A stretch of 20,772 bases of DNA from JAWWPY01 sp964412845 (GTDB lineage Bacteria; Actinomycetota; Actinomycetes; Streptosporangiales; Streptosporangiaceae): assembly GCA_964412845.1 (NCBI GenBank), contig CAYPQM010000124.1, positions 1 through 20,772 of the forward strand. Direction: 5' to 3'. The stretch's first letter is position 1, and each line of letters begins with the position of its first letter. Under the pieces are notes generated by a model. It had not been told where the DNA came from. It saw only the letters and a list, made by a program, of their open reading frames with translations, and did no database searches. A program made the translations under genes and the position numbers. Shown here piece by piece: positions 7,648 to 14,338 of this stretch.

Positions 7648-8664
7648 GTGAGCCACCCCGGCGTGGCAACCAGCAGGCTCGATGGCGGCCGCATCGAGGA
7701 CATGGCGAGGCTCGCCCGGCGGGCCGCCGGGCGGTACGGCATCTCGCCCGGCTGCCGTCTGCGGCAATACCCGCTGACGGAGAATTGGACGTTCCGGATC
7801 GAGCCGCCATCGGGTGACCCGGTCGTGCTGCGCATCTACCGCCCCGGCGGGCGGCCTCCGGCTGAGATCTCCTCGGAACTCGCCTGGATGTCGGCGATCC
7901 GGGCGGACGAGCAGGAACCGCTGCTACCGGCCATCATCCCGGCGCTCGATGGCTGCCAGCTGGTCGAGATCGTCCGCGATCCACCACTGGAGCGGTGCTT
8001 TTGCGTCATGTTCGACTGTGTTCCCGGCAGCGAGCCTGCCGCTGACGAGCTCGCCGCATGGTTCCCGAGGCTCGGCGCCATCACGGCCCGGCTGCACCGG
8101 CAGGCTCGCGCCTGGACCCCGCCGTCCTGGTTCCAGCGACCGCGCTGGGACGTGGCCACCACACTCGGCGAGCGCCCGCACTGGGGACCTTGGCACGCGA
8201 GCGTGACCGACGCCGCCGAGCGCCGTCAGCTACAGCACCTGGCCGACGTCGTCACCGGCCGGCTGGCACGGTTCGGCACCGGGTCCGCCCGGTTCGGGCT
8301 CGTGCACGCTGACTTGCGCCTGGCTAACCTGCTGGTACACCGGGACAGCGTGGCCGTGATCGACTTCGACGACTGCGGTTTCAGCTGGTACCTGTACGAC
8401 CTGGCCTGCGCGCTGACCTTCAACGAGGGACGCGCCGACGTTGACGATCTGGTCGCCGCGTGGGTCCAGGGATACCGGCAGGTCGAGCCGCTGTCCCGCG
8501 ACGACGAGGCGGAAATTGCGACGTTCCTCATGCTGCGGCGGCTGATGCTGAGCGCCTACATCGGCCTGCGACCCGACACCGAGCTGGCGGCGGAACTCCA
8601 CCAGGCCCGGTTCTCGTCGGAGACCTGCCAGATCGCCGAGCCGTACCTGAAGCGCTTCAGCTGA
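7648..8664 (+). CDS. Phosphotransferase (APH-fold kinase)
   Basis: A 338-residue protein of the aminoglycoside phosphotransferase/homoserine-kinase-II fold, cytosolic. The catalytic loop reads LVHADLRLANLL (HxD with Asp222 and Asn227 in this numbering) and the metal-binding motif is IDFDDCG (Asp239). A nucleotide-binding N-lobe strand, VVLRIYRPG, and the helical tail are as expected. The frame is open back to 7549, but the first 33 residues look random. GTG 7648 is a reasonable start with no strong ribosome site, and ATG 7702 would be the shortest alternative. Substrate unknown: members phosphorylate antibiotics, homoserine, choline or sugars. It follows the aldo-keto reductase and is cut off downstream by the insertion sequence. 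Confidence 0.8.
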   Translation: MSHPGVATSRLDGGRIEDMARLARRAAGRYGISPGCRLRQYPLTENWTFRIEPPSGDPVVLRIYRPGGRPPAEISSELAWMSAIRADEQEPLLPAIIPALDGCQLVEIVRDPPLERCFCVMFDCVPGSEPAADELAAWFPRLGAITARLHRQARAWTPPSWFQRPRWDVATTLGERPHWGPWHASVTDAAERRQLQHLADVVTGRLARFGTGSARFGLVHADLRLANLLVHRDSVAVIDFDDCGFSWYLYDLACALTFNEGRADVDDLVAAWVQGYRQVEPLSRDDEAEIATFLMLRRLMLSAYIGLRPDTELAAELHQARFSSETCQIAEPYLKRFS

Positions 8665-8822
8665 GCCGCAGGTTCACCATGCCGGAACCGACCGCGATCC
8701 GGGCTGGCTCCCGCGCCCGCTGACCTGCCCTCGGGGGCTAAGGACTGGTAACAAAGTGAGCTGGCGGGTGCAGGGAATGACGGTGTGTCAGTTCTCGTTG
8801 GTGCCTGCCGGATAGGGGGTGC

Positions 8823-8968
8823 GAGGCAGCCGAGACGAAGAGTGCAAGTAAGCCGTGGGAGGTCGAGGACTCGCTGTGGGAGCGGATCGAGCCGCTGCTG
8901 CCCGTGGTCGAACGTAACTATCGCCATCCCGGACGTAGGCGTCTGGAGGATCGGCGGGTGCTGTGGGG
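8823..8968 (+). pseudogene. Transposase N-terminal part, out of frame with catalytic part
   Basis: This frame encodes the usual IS5-type N-terminus (ETKSASKPWEVEDSLWERI, then EPLLP and YRHPGRRRLEDRRVL). It has no ATG, GTG or TTG start between the upstream stop at 8778 and the conserved region. At TGGGGA (8964-8969) the protein would need a -1 shift to continue in the catalytic frame. Either one G was lost from the run or the element uses programmed frameshifting. The missing start codon favours decay. Confidence 0.6.
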
Positions 8969-9652
8969 ATCCTGTTCGTCTTATATATGGGGATCCCGTG
9001 GCGGTTCCTGCCGCAGGATCTGGGCTTCGGCTCGGGGATGACCTGCTGGCGCAGGTTGCGGGACTGGAACGAGGCCGGGGTCTGGCAGCGCCTGCATGAG
9101 GTGCTGCTGGCCGAGCTGCGGGCAGCTGGCATGCTCGACCTCTCCCGCGCCGCCGTCGACTCCTCCCACCTGCGCGCGATGAAGGGCGGGTCGGCGACCG
9201 GCCCGTCCCCGGTGGACCGGGGCAAGACCGGCAGCAAGCACCACGTGATCGTCGAGGCCCACGGCATCCCACTGGCCACCACGCTCACCGGCGGCAACCG
9301 CAACGACGTCACCCAGCTGATCCCGCTGATCCAGGCCGTCCCGCCGATCCGCGGCAAGCGCGGCCAGCCGCTGCGCCGCCCCACAAGGGTCTACGCCGAC
9401 CGCGGCTACGACCACGAGCGCTACCGCGACCAGGTCCGCGGGCTGGAGATCACCCCGGTCATCGCCCGGCGAGGCACCGAACACGGCTCCGGCCTCGGGG
9501 TGCACCGCTGGGTGGTGGAAGGCGCGCTCGCGTTGCTGCACTGGTTCCGCCGCCTGCGCATCCGCTGGGAGATCCGCGACGACATCCACCAAGCCTTCGT
9601 CACCCTCGGCTGCGCCATCATCTGCTGGCGACGCCTCAAAAAATCGCTGTGA
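8963..9652 (+). CDS. IS5-family transposase, catalytic part
   Basis: A 229-residue reading frame holding the DDE transposase core that cuts and joins element ends. The catalytic residues are Asp66 (AVDSSHLRAMKGG), Asp146 (YADRGYD) and Glu186 (HRWVVEGALALLHWFRRLRIRWE; see WVVEGAL). Relatives usually read VVERAFALLHW, so the Arg after the catalytic Glu is replaced by Gly here. The GTG at 8963 is simply the first start codon in this frame; the natural protein begins upstream in another frame. The ORF is therefore either the second half of a frameshift-expressed transposase or a 5'-broken remnant. It overlaps the right terminal repeat at its stop. Confidence 0.8.
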   Translation: MGILFVLYMGIPWRFLPQDLGFGSGMTCWRRLRDWNEAGVWQRLHEVLLAELRAAGMLDLSRAAVDSSHLRAMKGGSATGPSPVDRGKTGSKHHVIVEAHGIPLATTLTGGNRNDVTQLIPLIQAVPPIRGKRGQPLRRPTRVYADRGYDHERYRDQVRGLEITPVIARRGTEHGSGLGVHRWVVEGALALLHWFRRLRIRWEIRDDIHQAFVTLGCAIICWRRLKKSL

Positions 9653-9737
9653 CCTGGCCCATCATTCGATAGCCGGCCGCCTTTGATGCAGCAACGGCGA
9701 AGAGCACAGCGGGAGTGGGCTCAGGTGAGCGGTTGTG

Positions 9738-10328
9738 TCAGGCGTTGGCGGGATCAGCTGCTCTGGCGGCCTGCTCGATCTTCGCGCAGTGGTTCTCCCA
9801 GTAAGCCGCGTCGTATTCCTGCAAGGCCGTGCCCTGCGCGTGGGTCCCGACCGCGCCGTCGAGCTGTTCGCGCAGGATGTCGGCATGTCCGGCGTGCCGG
9901 TTGGTCTCGGTGAGAATGTGAACCAGGATGTTGAACAGCTTCACGTCGGGGCGCGGCCACCACGGCACGTGGCCGGGCGCGTCGATGGCGAGCGTGACGA
10001 TGGTCGCGTCCGCATGTTCCCACGCGCGCCGGTAGAAGCCAATGATCTGCTCGCGGGTCTCGTGCTCGGTGGCCCACAGGTCGGTGCCGCTCGAGGCCTC
10101 GTCGTCCCACCGGGGCAGGGGTTCGGGGAACGGGCGGCCGAAGACCTCGCCGAAGTACCTTGCCTCCCAGGTCGCCGAGTGCTTGACCAGGCCGAGGAGG
10201 TTGGTTCCGGTGGAGGTCAGCGGGCGGCGGATGTCGTATTCGGAGAGCCCGTCGAGCTTCCAGACCAGCGCCTCGCGTATCCAGCGCAGATCGTCGTGGA
10301 GGTACTCTTTCGCGAATTCATCGATCAT
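9738..10328 (-). CDS. DinB family (DUF664) protein
   Basis: A 196-residue four-helix DinB-like protein, cytosolic. The actinobacterial DUF664 signature is clear: MIDEFAKEYLHDDL, GLSEYDIRRPLTSTGTNLLGLVKH, ARYFGEVFGRPFPEPLP, ATEHETREQI and ETNRHAGHADILREQLDG. The probable metal ligands are His50, His145 and His148, the usual three-His site of DinB/YfiT proteins. Related proteins include bacillithiol and mycothiol-dependent S-transferases, so a thiol-transfer role is possible in an actinomycete but is not shown. ATG 10328 is preferred over ATG 10346 because it matches the conserved family start; neither has a strong ribosome site. Confidence 0.88.
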   Translation of the reverse strand: MIDEFAKEYLHDDLRWIREALVWKLDGLSEYDIRRPLTSTGTNLLGLVKHSATWEARYFGEVFGRPFPEPLPRWDDEASSGTDLWATEHETREQIIGFYRRAWEHADATIVTLAIDAPGHVPWWPRPDVKLFNILVHILTETNRHAGHADILREQLDGAVGTHAQGTALQEYDAAYWENHCAKIEQAARAADPANA

Positions 10329-10576
10329 GCGCCATGAGCCTGCCATGCGCCGTTCGTGGGCTCAACCCGGGTGACCGCCCGCGGCGCCTGGCCGCTGCTC
10401 ACCAGCGGGCGCCGTTCGGACAGCCACCACTCTCAACGGGACAGATAGCGGTCTCCGTCACAGACCTCACACTTCATTTTGATTCCAGTCCTAAGTGGGC
10501 AATGCCCGGCTAGTTACCTTGCTGTCGCCGGGCCGACATCTGGTGCTGGTTGTGACGATCATGACCATTGCCCACA

Positions 10577-12115
10577 ATGGCTTTCATGCTCACACGTCGA
10601 ACTTTTCTTCAGCTCATGGGCGCTTCGACCGGTGTGGCGATCACCGGCTCGGAGTTCCTTTCCGCCGCAGCGGCCAGCGCCGCTCCCGCGCTCTCCCCGC
10701 ACGGCTCGAACGGCGTCGAGCACGTGGTGGTGCTCATGATGGAGAACCGGTCCTTCGACCATTTCCTCAGCTGGCTGCCGGGGGCCGATGGCCGTCACGA
10801 CATGACCTACCTGTCGGCCGATGGCAACGTCTATCCCAATTACCCGCTGGCCCCCGACTTCCAGGGCTGCGGGTACAGCGACCCCGACCACAGCTGGGAA
10901 GGCTTCCTGGTCCAGCACAACGGCGGCCGGATGGACGGGTTCCTGCAGCGGCCCACCGCGCCGGCCGCCAACCCCGGGGTCACGCTGGCCGCCGCGAACA
11001 CCTTCCCGGTCGGCTACTACACGAACCTCGGCCCCGGTCACCGGCCGAAGGCTGTCCCCGACCTCCCGGTCATCGGGGCCCTGGCTCAGCATTACACGGT
11101 CCTGGACCGGTACTTCTGCTCGTTTGCCGGTGAGACGTTCCCGAACCGTTTCTACCAGCACGCGGCCCGGACCGACCGGGACCACAACTCGACCACTCTC
11201 TCGACGCTGCCCGCCATCTGGGATCACCTGTCGCCCATCCCCAACAACCAGGGCGTTCCCACCGGCGGATACTTCTTCCGGGACGCGCCCTTCCTGGCCC
11301 TGTGGGGCACGAAGTACTTCCCGTTCTGGCATCCGTTCGCGGCTGGCGACACCGACGTTCTCGGGATCCCGGTCACTACCCTGCCGTTCCTCGACACCGT
11401 GGCCCAGGGGCTGCTGCCCAACGTCAGCTTCATCGACCCGGCTTTCGACGTCGAGGGAAACGGGACCTCAGCCGATGACCATCCGCTGGCCGACATCCGG
11501 CTTGGGGAGCGGTTCATCGCCGACACGTACCACGCGCTCGCCACCGCGGGGTACCTGGACAACACGGTGCTCGTGGTCACCTTCGACGAGTGGGGCGGGT
11601 TCTTCGACCACGTCCCGCCGCCCCGGGTGACCGATGACACCAACCCAGCGAATGTGGACCACACCGGGGACGCATCGACGCCCACCGACGGCCGGCTGGT
11701 GCCCGACTACACGCAACTCGGATTCCGGGTGCCAGCCATCGTGGTGTCCAACCTGGCCTCCGCCCAGGTCGTCCACCATGGCCCGTTCGAGCACACCTCC
11801 ACGCTGAAGCTGATCGAGTCCACCTTCGGGCTGCCGCCGCTCACCGCCCGGGACGCGCACGCCGAGAATCTCGGCCAGGTTCTTGAGCGGTCACCGCGGC
11901 GGCCTGTCCCGGCCGGCGCCATCCCGACCAGCGGCCAGGTCCTGGGGCCGGTCAGCGACGCCGCCGCGATCTGCAGCGCGGACAGCGTCCAGTCGGTCTC
12001 GCCAGTCCCGAAGCACGTCGGCCACCGCCCGCCGGGACCCCCGGTCTATCACCAGTCCGGGTCGCCGACGGGCTCCGGGATGGCCGGATTCGGCCGTCAG
12101 TACCGGCCGAGCTGA
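10577..12115 (+). CDS. Tat-exported phosphoesterase (phospholipase C/acid phosphatase family)
   Basis: A 512-residue secreted enzyme of the PF04185 phosphoesterase family (non-specific phospholipase C/AcpA type). A twin-arginine signal (LTRRTFLQLMG) leads into a hydrophobic stretch and an Ala-rich cleavage region near residue 35. The family signatures are VEHVVVLMMENRSFDHFLSWL near residues 48-68 (key Glu-Asn, Asp-His), FPNRF near 188-192, TFDEWGGFFDHVPPP near 335-349 and HTSTLKLIE. It probably hydrolyses phosphate esters or phospholipids outside the cell, possibly to scavenge phosphate. ATG 10577 and ATG 10586 are both possible starts and neither has a clear ribosome site. The C-terminal 50 residues are Pro/Ser-rich. 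It converges on the next gene with 15 bp between stops. Confidence 0.88.
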   Translation: MAFMLTRRTFLQLMGASTGVAITGSEFLSAAAASAAPALSPHGSNGVEHVVVLMMENRSFDHFLSWLPGADGRHDMTYLSADGNVYPNYPLAPDFQGCGYSDPDHSWEGFLVQHNGGRMDGFLQRPTAPAANPGVTLAAANTFPVGYYTNLGPGHRPKAVPDLPVIGALAQHYTVLDRYFCSFAGETFPNRFYQHAARTDRDHNSTTLSTLPAIWDHLSPIPNNQGVPTGGYFFRDAPFLALWGTKYFPFWHPFAAGDTDVLGIPVTTLPFLDTVAQGLLPNVSFIDPAFDVEGNGTSADDHPLADIRLGERFIADTYHALATAGYLDNTVLVVTFDEWGGFFDHVPPPRVTDDTNPANVDHTGDASTPTDGRLVPDYTQLGFRVPAIVVSNLASAQVVHHGPFEHTSTLKLIESTFGLPPLTARDAHAENLGQVLERSPRRPVPAGAIPTSGQVLGPVSDAAAICSADSVQSVSPVPKHVGHRPPGPPVYHQSGSPTGSGMAGFGRQYRPS

Positions 12116-12130
12116 CCCAGCGGCCGCGCG

Positions 12131-12544
12131 CTACGCGCCGGCGCCGTCCTTGAGCACCACACGGAGGCCCTGCTCGTGGAGCCCCTGACCCACTGCGGCG
12201 GCACCGTGCGCGACTGTGTCGGGCAGGCGGTAGAACTCATCGAGGATCTGGCGGGCTATCTCGTCGTCAATGACCGAGGCGTCCCACCAGACTTCGCCGC
12301 CGCTGGCCGTGACGGTGAAGCTGAAGAACCCGCAGCATGCCTTTTCCCGGCAGGCCAGGTCACGCACCCAGGCTTCAAGACCGTCGTCGGCCCGGAAGCG
12401 GAACCTGATACCGGTGCCGGCCCGGTCCCGTCCCACCAGGGACTGCGCGAAGAGGCGCTGGTACTCGGCAATGCGCTCGGCCGGGGTATCGGGGGCGCCG
12501 GTCATGTCACACACGACAGGCGGCTGGTCGTTGCGGTGCGGCAC
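12131..12544 (-). CDS. Small cysteine-containing protein, likely MerR target
   Basis: A 137-residue cytosolic protein. I recognise it as a recurring actinobacterial hypothetical but know no function. Visible features are VCDMTGAPDTPAERIAEYQRLF at the start (VCDMTGAPDTP), a central GIRFRFRADDGLEAWVRDLACREKACCGFF (ACREKACCGFF) and a final helical half with DEFYRLPD. Cys12, Cys65 and the Cys70-Cys71 pair could bind a soft metal or react with electrophiles. The GTG start has GGAG 6 nt upstream. It is divergent from the MerR regulator, and the operator between them has the geometry that MerR proteins use to activate a target reading in this direction. A role in metal or thiol stress is inferred from this context. 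Confidence 0.8.
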   Translation of the reverse strand: MPHRNDQPPVVCDMTGAPDTPAERIAEYQRLFAQSLVGRDRAGTGIRFRFRADDGLEAWVRDLACREKACCGFFSFTVTASGGEVWWDASVIDDEIARQILDEFYRLPDTVAHGAAAVGQGLHEQGLRVVLKDGAGA

Positions 12545-12597
12545 GGTTAGCTCCAGTAGGTGCGGGGCGGGGTCGAGTTACCCGGCCGGTCGGCACC

Positions 12598-12629
12598 ACC
12601 GTAAAGTCTGGAGTCAGGTCCAGAGTCAA
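12598..12629 (-). promoter_or_regulatory. MerR-type operator/promoter with long spacer
   Basis: On the minus strand: TTGACT (-35, 12629-12624), then a perfect dyad TCTGGA-CCTGAC-TCCAGA (12624-12607), then TACGGT (-10, 12603-12598) with a 20-bp spacer, or TTACGG with 19 bp. Long spacers with the dyad between the boxes are the hallmark of promoters activated by MerR-family DNA distortion. The direction fits the cysteine-protein gene at 12544. The same dyad lies 15 bp upstream of the merR-like start and would allow autoregulation. Confidence 0.8.
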
Positions 12630-12638
12630 GGGGTTGCG

Positions 12639-13028
12639 GTGAAAATCGGGCAGCTTGCTTCCGAGTCAGGTGTCAGCATCGACACGGTTCGCTTCTACGA
12701 GCGCCGCGGCGTGCTGCCGGCTCCGCCGCGCACGGCGTCGGGGTACCGCAGCTACACCAGTGCGAGCGTGCCGCGGATCCGGCTCGCCCGGCGGCTGCAG
12801 AGCCTGGGGCTCACCCTGGATGAGGTCATCAGCGCACTGCACGACAGCGACGAGGGCCACGCTTCCTGCGCGACGCAGCGCTGGCGGCTTGAGGCCGTGC
12901 TCGATCGCATCGAGACGAGGATCGCCGAGCTCGCCCGGCTGCGCGGCGAGGTGCAGGAGGTACTCGCCGCGTGCGACTCCGGCTCCTGCACCCTCACCGA
13001 TCCGGACGGAGGTGATGGCTGCCGGTGA
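12639..13028 (+). CDS. MerR family transcriptional regulator
   Basis: A 129-residue MerR-family regulator. The winged-helix DNA-binding part (residues 1-70) reads VKIGQLASESGVSIDTVRFYERRGVL, then SGYRSYTSASVPRIRLARRLQSLGLTLDEV (key SGYRSY and FYERRG). A dimerisation coiled coil follows (about 78-110). Cys77 and Cys112 are 35 residues apart, the spacing of Cys82/Cys117 in MerR and Cys79/Cys114 in ZntR. Cys117 and Cys128 follow in the tail, so a thiophilic metal such as Hg, Zn, Cd or Pb is a plausible effector. GTG 12639 is chosen for its AAGGGG site 5 nt upstream; earlier in-frame codons are not MerR-like. No metal ATPase or merA-like gene is adjacent. Confidence 0.9.
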   Translation: MKIGQLASESGVSIDTVRFYERRGVLPAPPRTASGYRSYTSASVPRIRLARRLQSLGLTLDEVISALHDSDEGHASCATQRWRLEAVLDRIETRIAELARLRGEVQEVLAACDSGSCTLTDPDGGDGCR

Positions 13029-13090
13029 GGCAGGCACCGAGCGGTCCTGGGCCCGAGCCGGGAGGCCGCCGCGTGATGGCGTGCCCCGCC

Positions 13091-14125
13091 CTAGTTCCCG
13101 GTGAATGGCTCGAAGGTGTGGCTGAACTGCCAGGTCGACTGGGAGACCCCGGAGCAACTGTCGCTGCCGCCCGTGCCGGGGCAGCCGCCGTTGTCCCTTT
13201 CGAGCGCCCAGAAGGACAGCTCCGCCAGGTGCTTGCGCACCGCCCAGTGCTCAACCGTCGTCGCATCAGCGGTGCTGAAAATCTCGGGCGGCCCGAAGTC
13301 GTCGATGCCCACCATCTCGGTGACGCCGATCATGGACCAGAGCTGGTGAGCCGACTTGGCCGGATACAGCTGGTGCAGCGAGTCGTACAGGTGCTGCGCG
13401 GCGGTCATCGAGTCGGCCGCCATCTCGTGCGGCTGGTTGTCGTAGTAGTCGAAGGTCATGATGTTGACGATGTCGATCCGGGCATGATCGCTCACCGCGT
13501 CCCGCAGGACATTCAGCCCGGTTGAGTCGAGCCCAGCCACGTTGGTCGGCAGGGTGTAGACGAACTGCACCACACGGCCGGTCCTCGCCGCCCAGTCCTC
13601 GACCATCTTGATCGCCTTGTTGCGCCGGTCGATGCCAGCCGTGTTCGTCAGCGAGTTGTCCTCGGTGTCGAGGTCGAGGCGGGTCACGTTGTAGGTCGTG
13701 ATCACCTTCTCGTAGGCGGCGGCGATCAGCGCGACGCTCGGGCAGCTGTCGGCGATCTCGGTGCCGGTGTCGTCAGCGGAGTAGCCGCCGAAGGACGGAA
13801 TGACGTCACCGCCGGCCGCGCGGATTTTTGCGATGTCGCTGCCGTAGACGGACGGCGCGATCGGGGTGGCCGGGTCACCGTTCCAGTCGATGGTGCACGA
13901 CCCGGCGGCCGGGGTCTGGATGAAGGCGAGACTCAGGTACCGGGCACCCGATTGCCGCGAGAGTACCGCCGGGCTGTCGGTGCTGTATGCCTCGAAGTAC
14001 GGCGCGAAGACGTGCGCGGGCAGCGGGGCCCCGGCCGAGGAGCCGGCGGACACGGCGGACGGGGCACCGCCTACGGCGGCCAGCGCGAGCGCGGCGACCG
14101 CGAGGAGCGAACGCGACCGGGACAT
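13091..14125 (-). CDS. Secreted GH18-type glycosidase (chitinase-like)
   Basis: A 344-residue exported protein. The Sec signal peptide is MSRSRSLLAVAALALAAVGG with cleavage near residue 27. The mature part is a (beta/alpha)8 domain of glycoside hydrolase family 18. SFGGYS (111-116) matches the SxGG strand. LDLDTED carries the DxDxE catalytic triplet (Asp151, Asp153 and general acid Glu155). MTFDYYDN (222-229) is the family's MxYDY-like motif. No chitin-binding or fibronectin module is present, so it is a single-domain enzyme. Chitin or chitin-like polymers are the likely substrate, but GH18 also includes endo-N-acetylglucosaminidases. ATG 14125 has GGAAGG about 8 nt upstream. It is transcribed alone from an unusually AT-rich promoter region. 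Confidence 0.87.
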   Translation of the reverse strand: MSRSRSLLAVAALALAAVGGAPSAVSAGSSAGAPLPAHVFAPYFEAYSTDSPAVLSRQSGARYLSLAFIQTPAAGSCTIDWNGDPATPIAPSVYGSDIAKIRAAGGDVIPSFGGYSADDTGTEIADSCPSVALIAAAYEKVITTYNVTRLDLDTEDNSLTNTAGIDRRNKAIKMVEDWAARTGRVVQFVYTLPTNVAGLDSTGLNVLRDAVSDHARIDIVNIMTFDYYDNQPHEMAADSMTAAQHLYDSLHQLYPAKSAHQLWSMIGVTEMVGIDDFGPPEIFSTADATTVEHWAVRKHLAELSFWALERDNGGCPGTGGSDSCSGVSQSTWQFSHTFEPFTGN

Positions 14126-14213
14126 GGAGCCAGCCTTCCCGCGAGGTTCGAGCCGTCCGCACCTGGGCCGGCTGGCTGCTGCGCTGCGGGCAGGTGCGGA
14201 CAGGCGTCCTGGA

Positions 14214-14240
14214 TTAATAATTAAGAAAGTTTCCTGTTAA
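14214..14240 (-). promoter_or_regulatory. AT-rich nested palindromes upstream of the GH18 gene
   Basis: A striking AT-rich patch lies in otherwise GC-rich DNA. It contains TTAATAATTAA (14214-14224, perfect about a central A), GAAAGTTTC (14225-14233, perfect about a central G), and flanking TTAA boxes at 14221-14224 and 14237-14240. It sits about 90-115 bp upstream of the GH18 start and is the only promoter-like stretch in that interval. It does not resemble the DasR site. Regulator unknown. Confidence 0.5.
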
Positions 14241-14338
14241 AGAGGGAAGTTAGACGTGCCCCGGCCGCCCTGTCAAGAGGCCTACCGCCAGCTCCCCGGT
14301 CGGCGGGATGGTCGGGCCATCATCGAGCTGATCCGTCG

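Larger units (their letters stand above)
8743..9658 (+). mobile_element. IS5-family insertion sequence, probably inactive
   Basis: A transposase-bearing element of about 0.9 kb. Imperfect inverted ends are seen: CTGGTAACAAAG at 8745-8756 on the left and CAGGTCACAGCG (minus strand of 9645-9656) on the right, matching at 8 of 12 positions. The right end overlaps the transposase stop codon. I could not find a convincing target duplication, so the borders are approximate. It sits between the kinase gene and the DinB-family gene without interrupting either. Only one copy is in the window. Confidence 0.7.

Noticed and set aside
10382..10414. Hairpin CGGCGCC/GGCGCCG upstream of the DinB-family gene
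   Set aside because: Only 7 pairs with a 19-nt loop, not placed behind any gene, so it is probably a chance of high GC content.
10451..10480. PHO-box-like TCAC repeats upstream of the secreted phosphoesterase
   Set aside because: The TCAC/TTCA elements are 9 and about 7 bp apart and not in the 11-bp register of actinomycete PhoP sites, and they do not match the GTTCACC core.
13029..13090. Possible shared terminator between the merR-like and GH18 genes
   Set aside because: The 62-bp convergent gap contains no stem longer than a few pairs.
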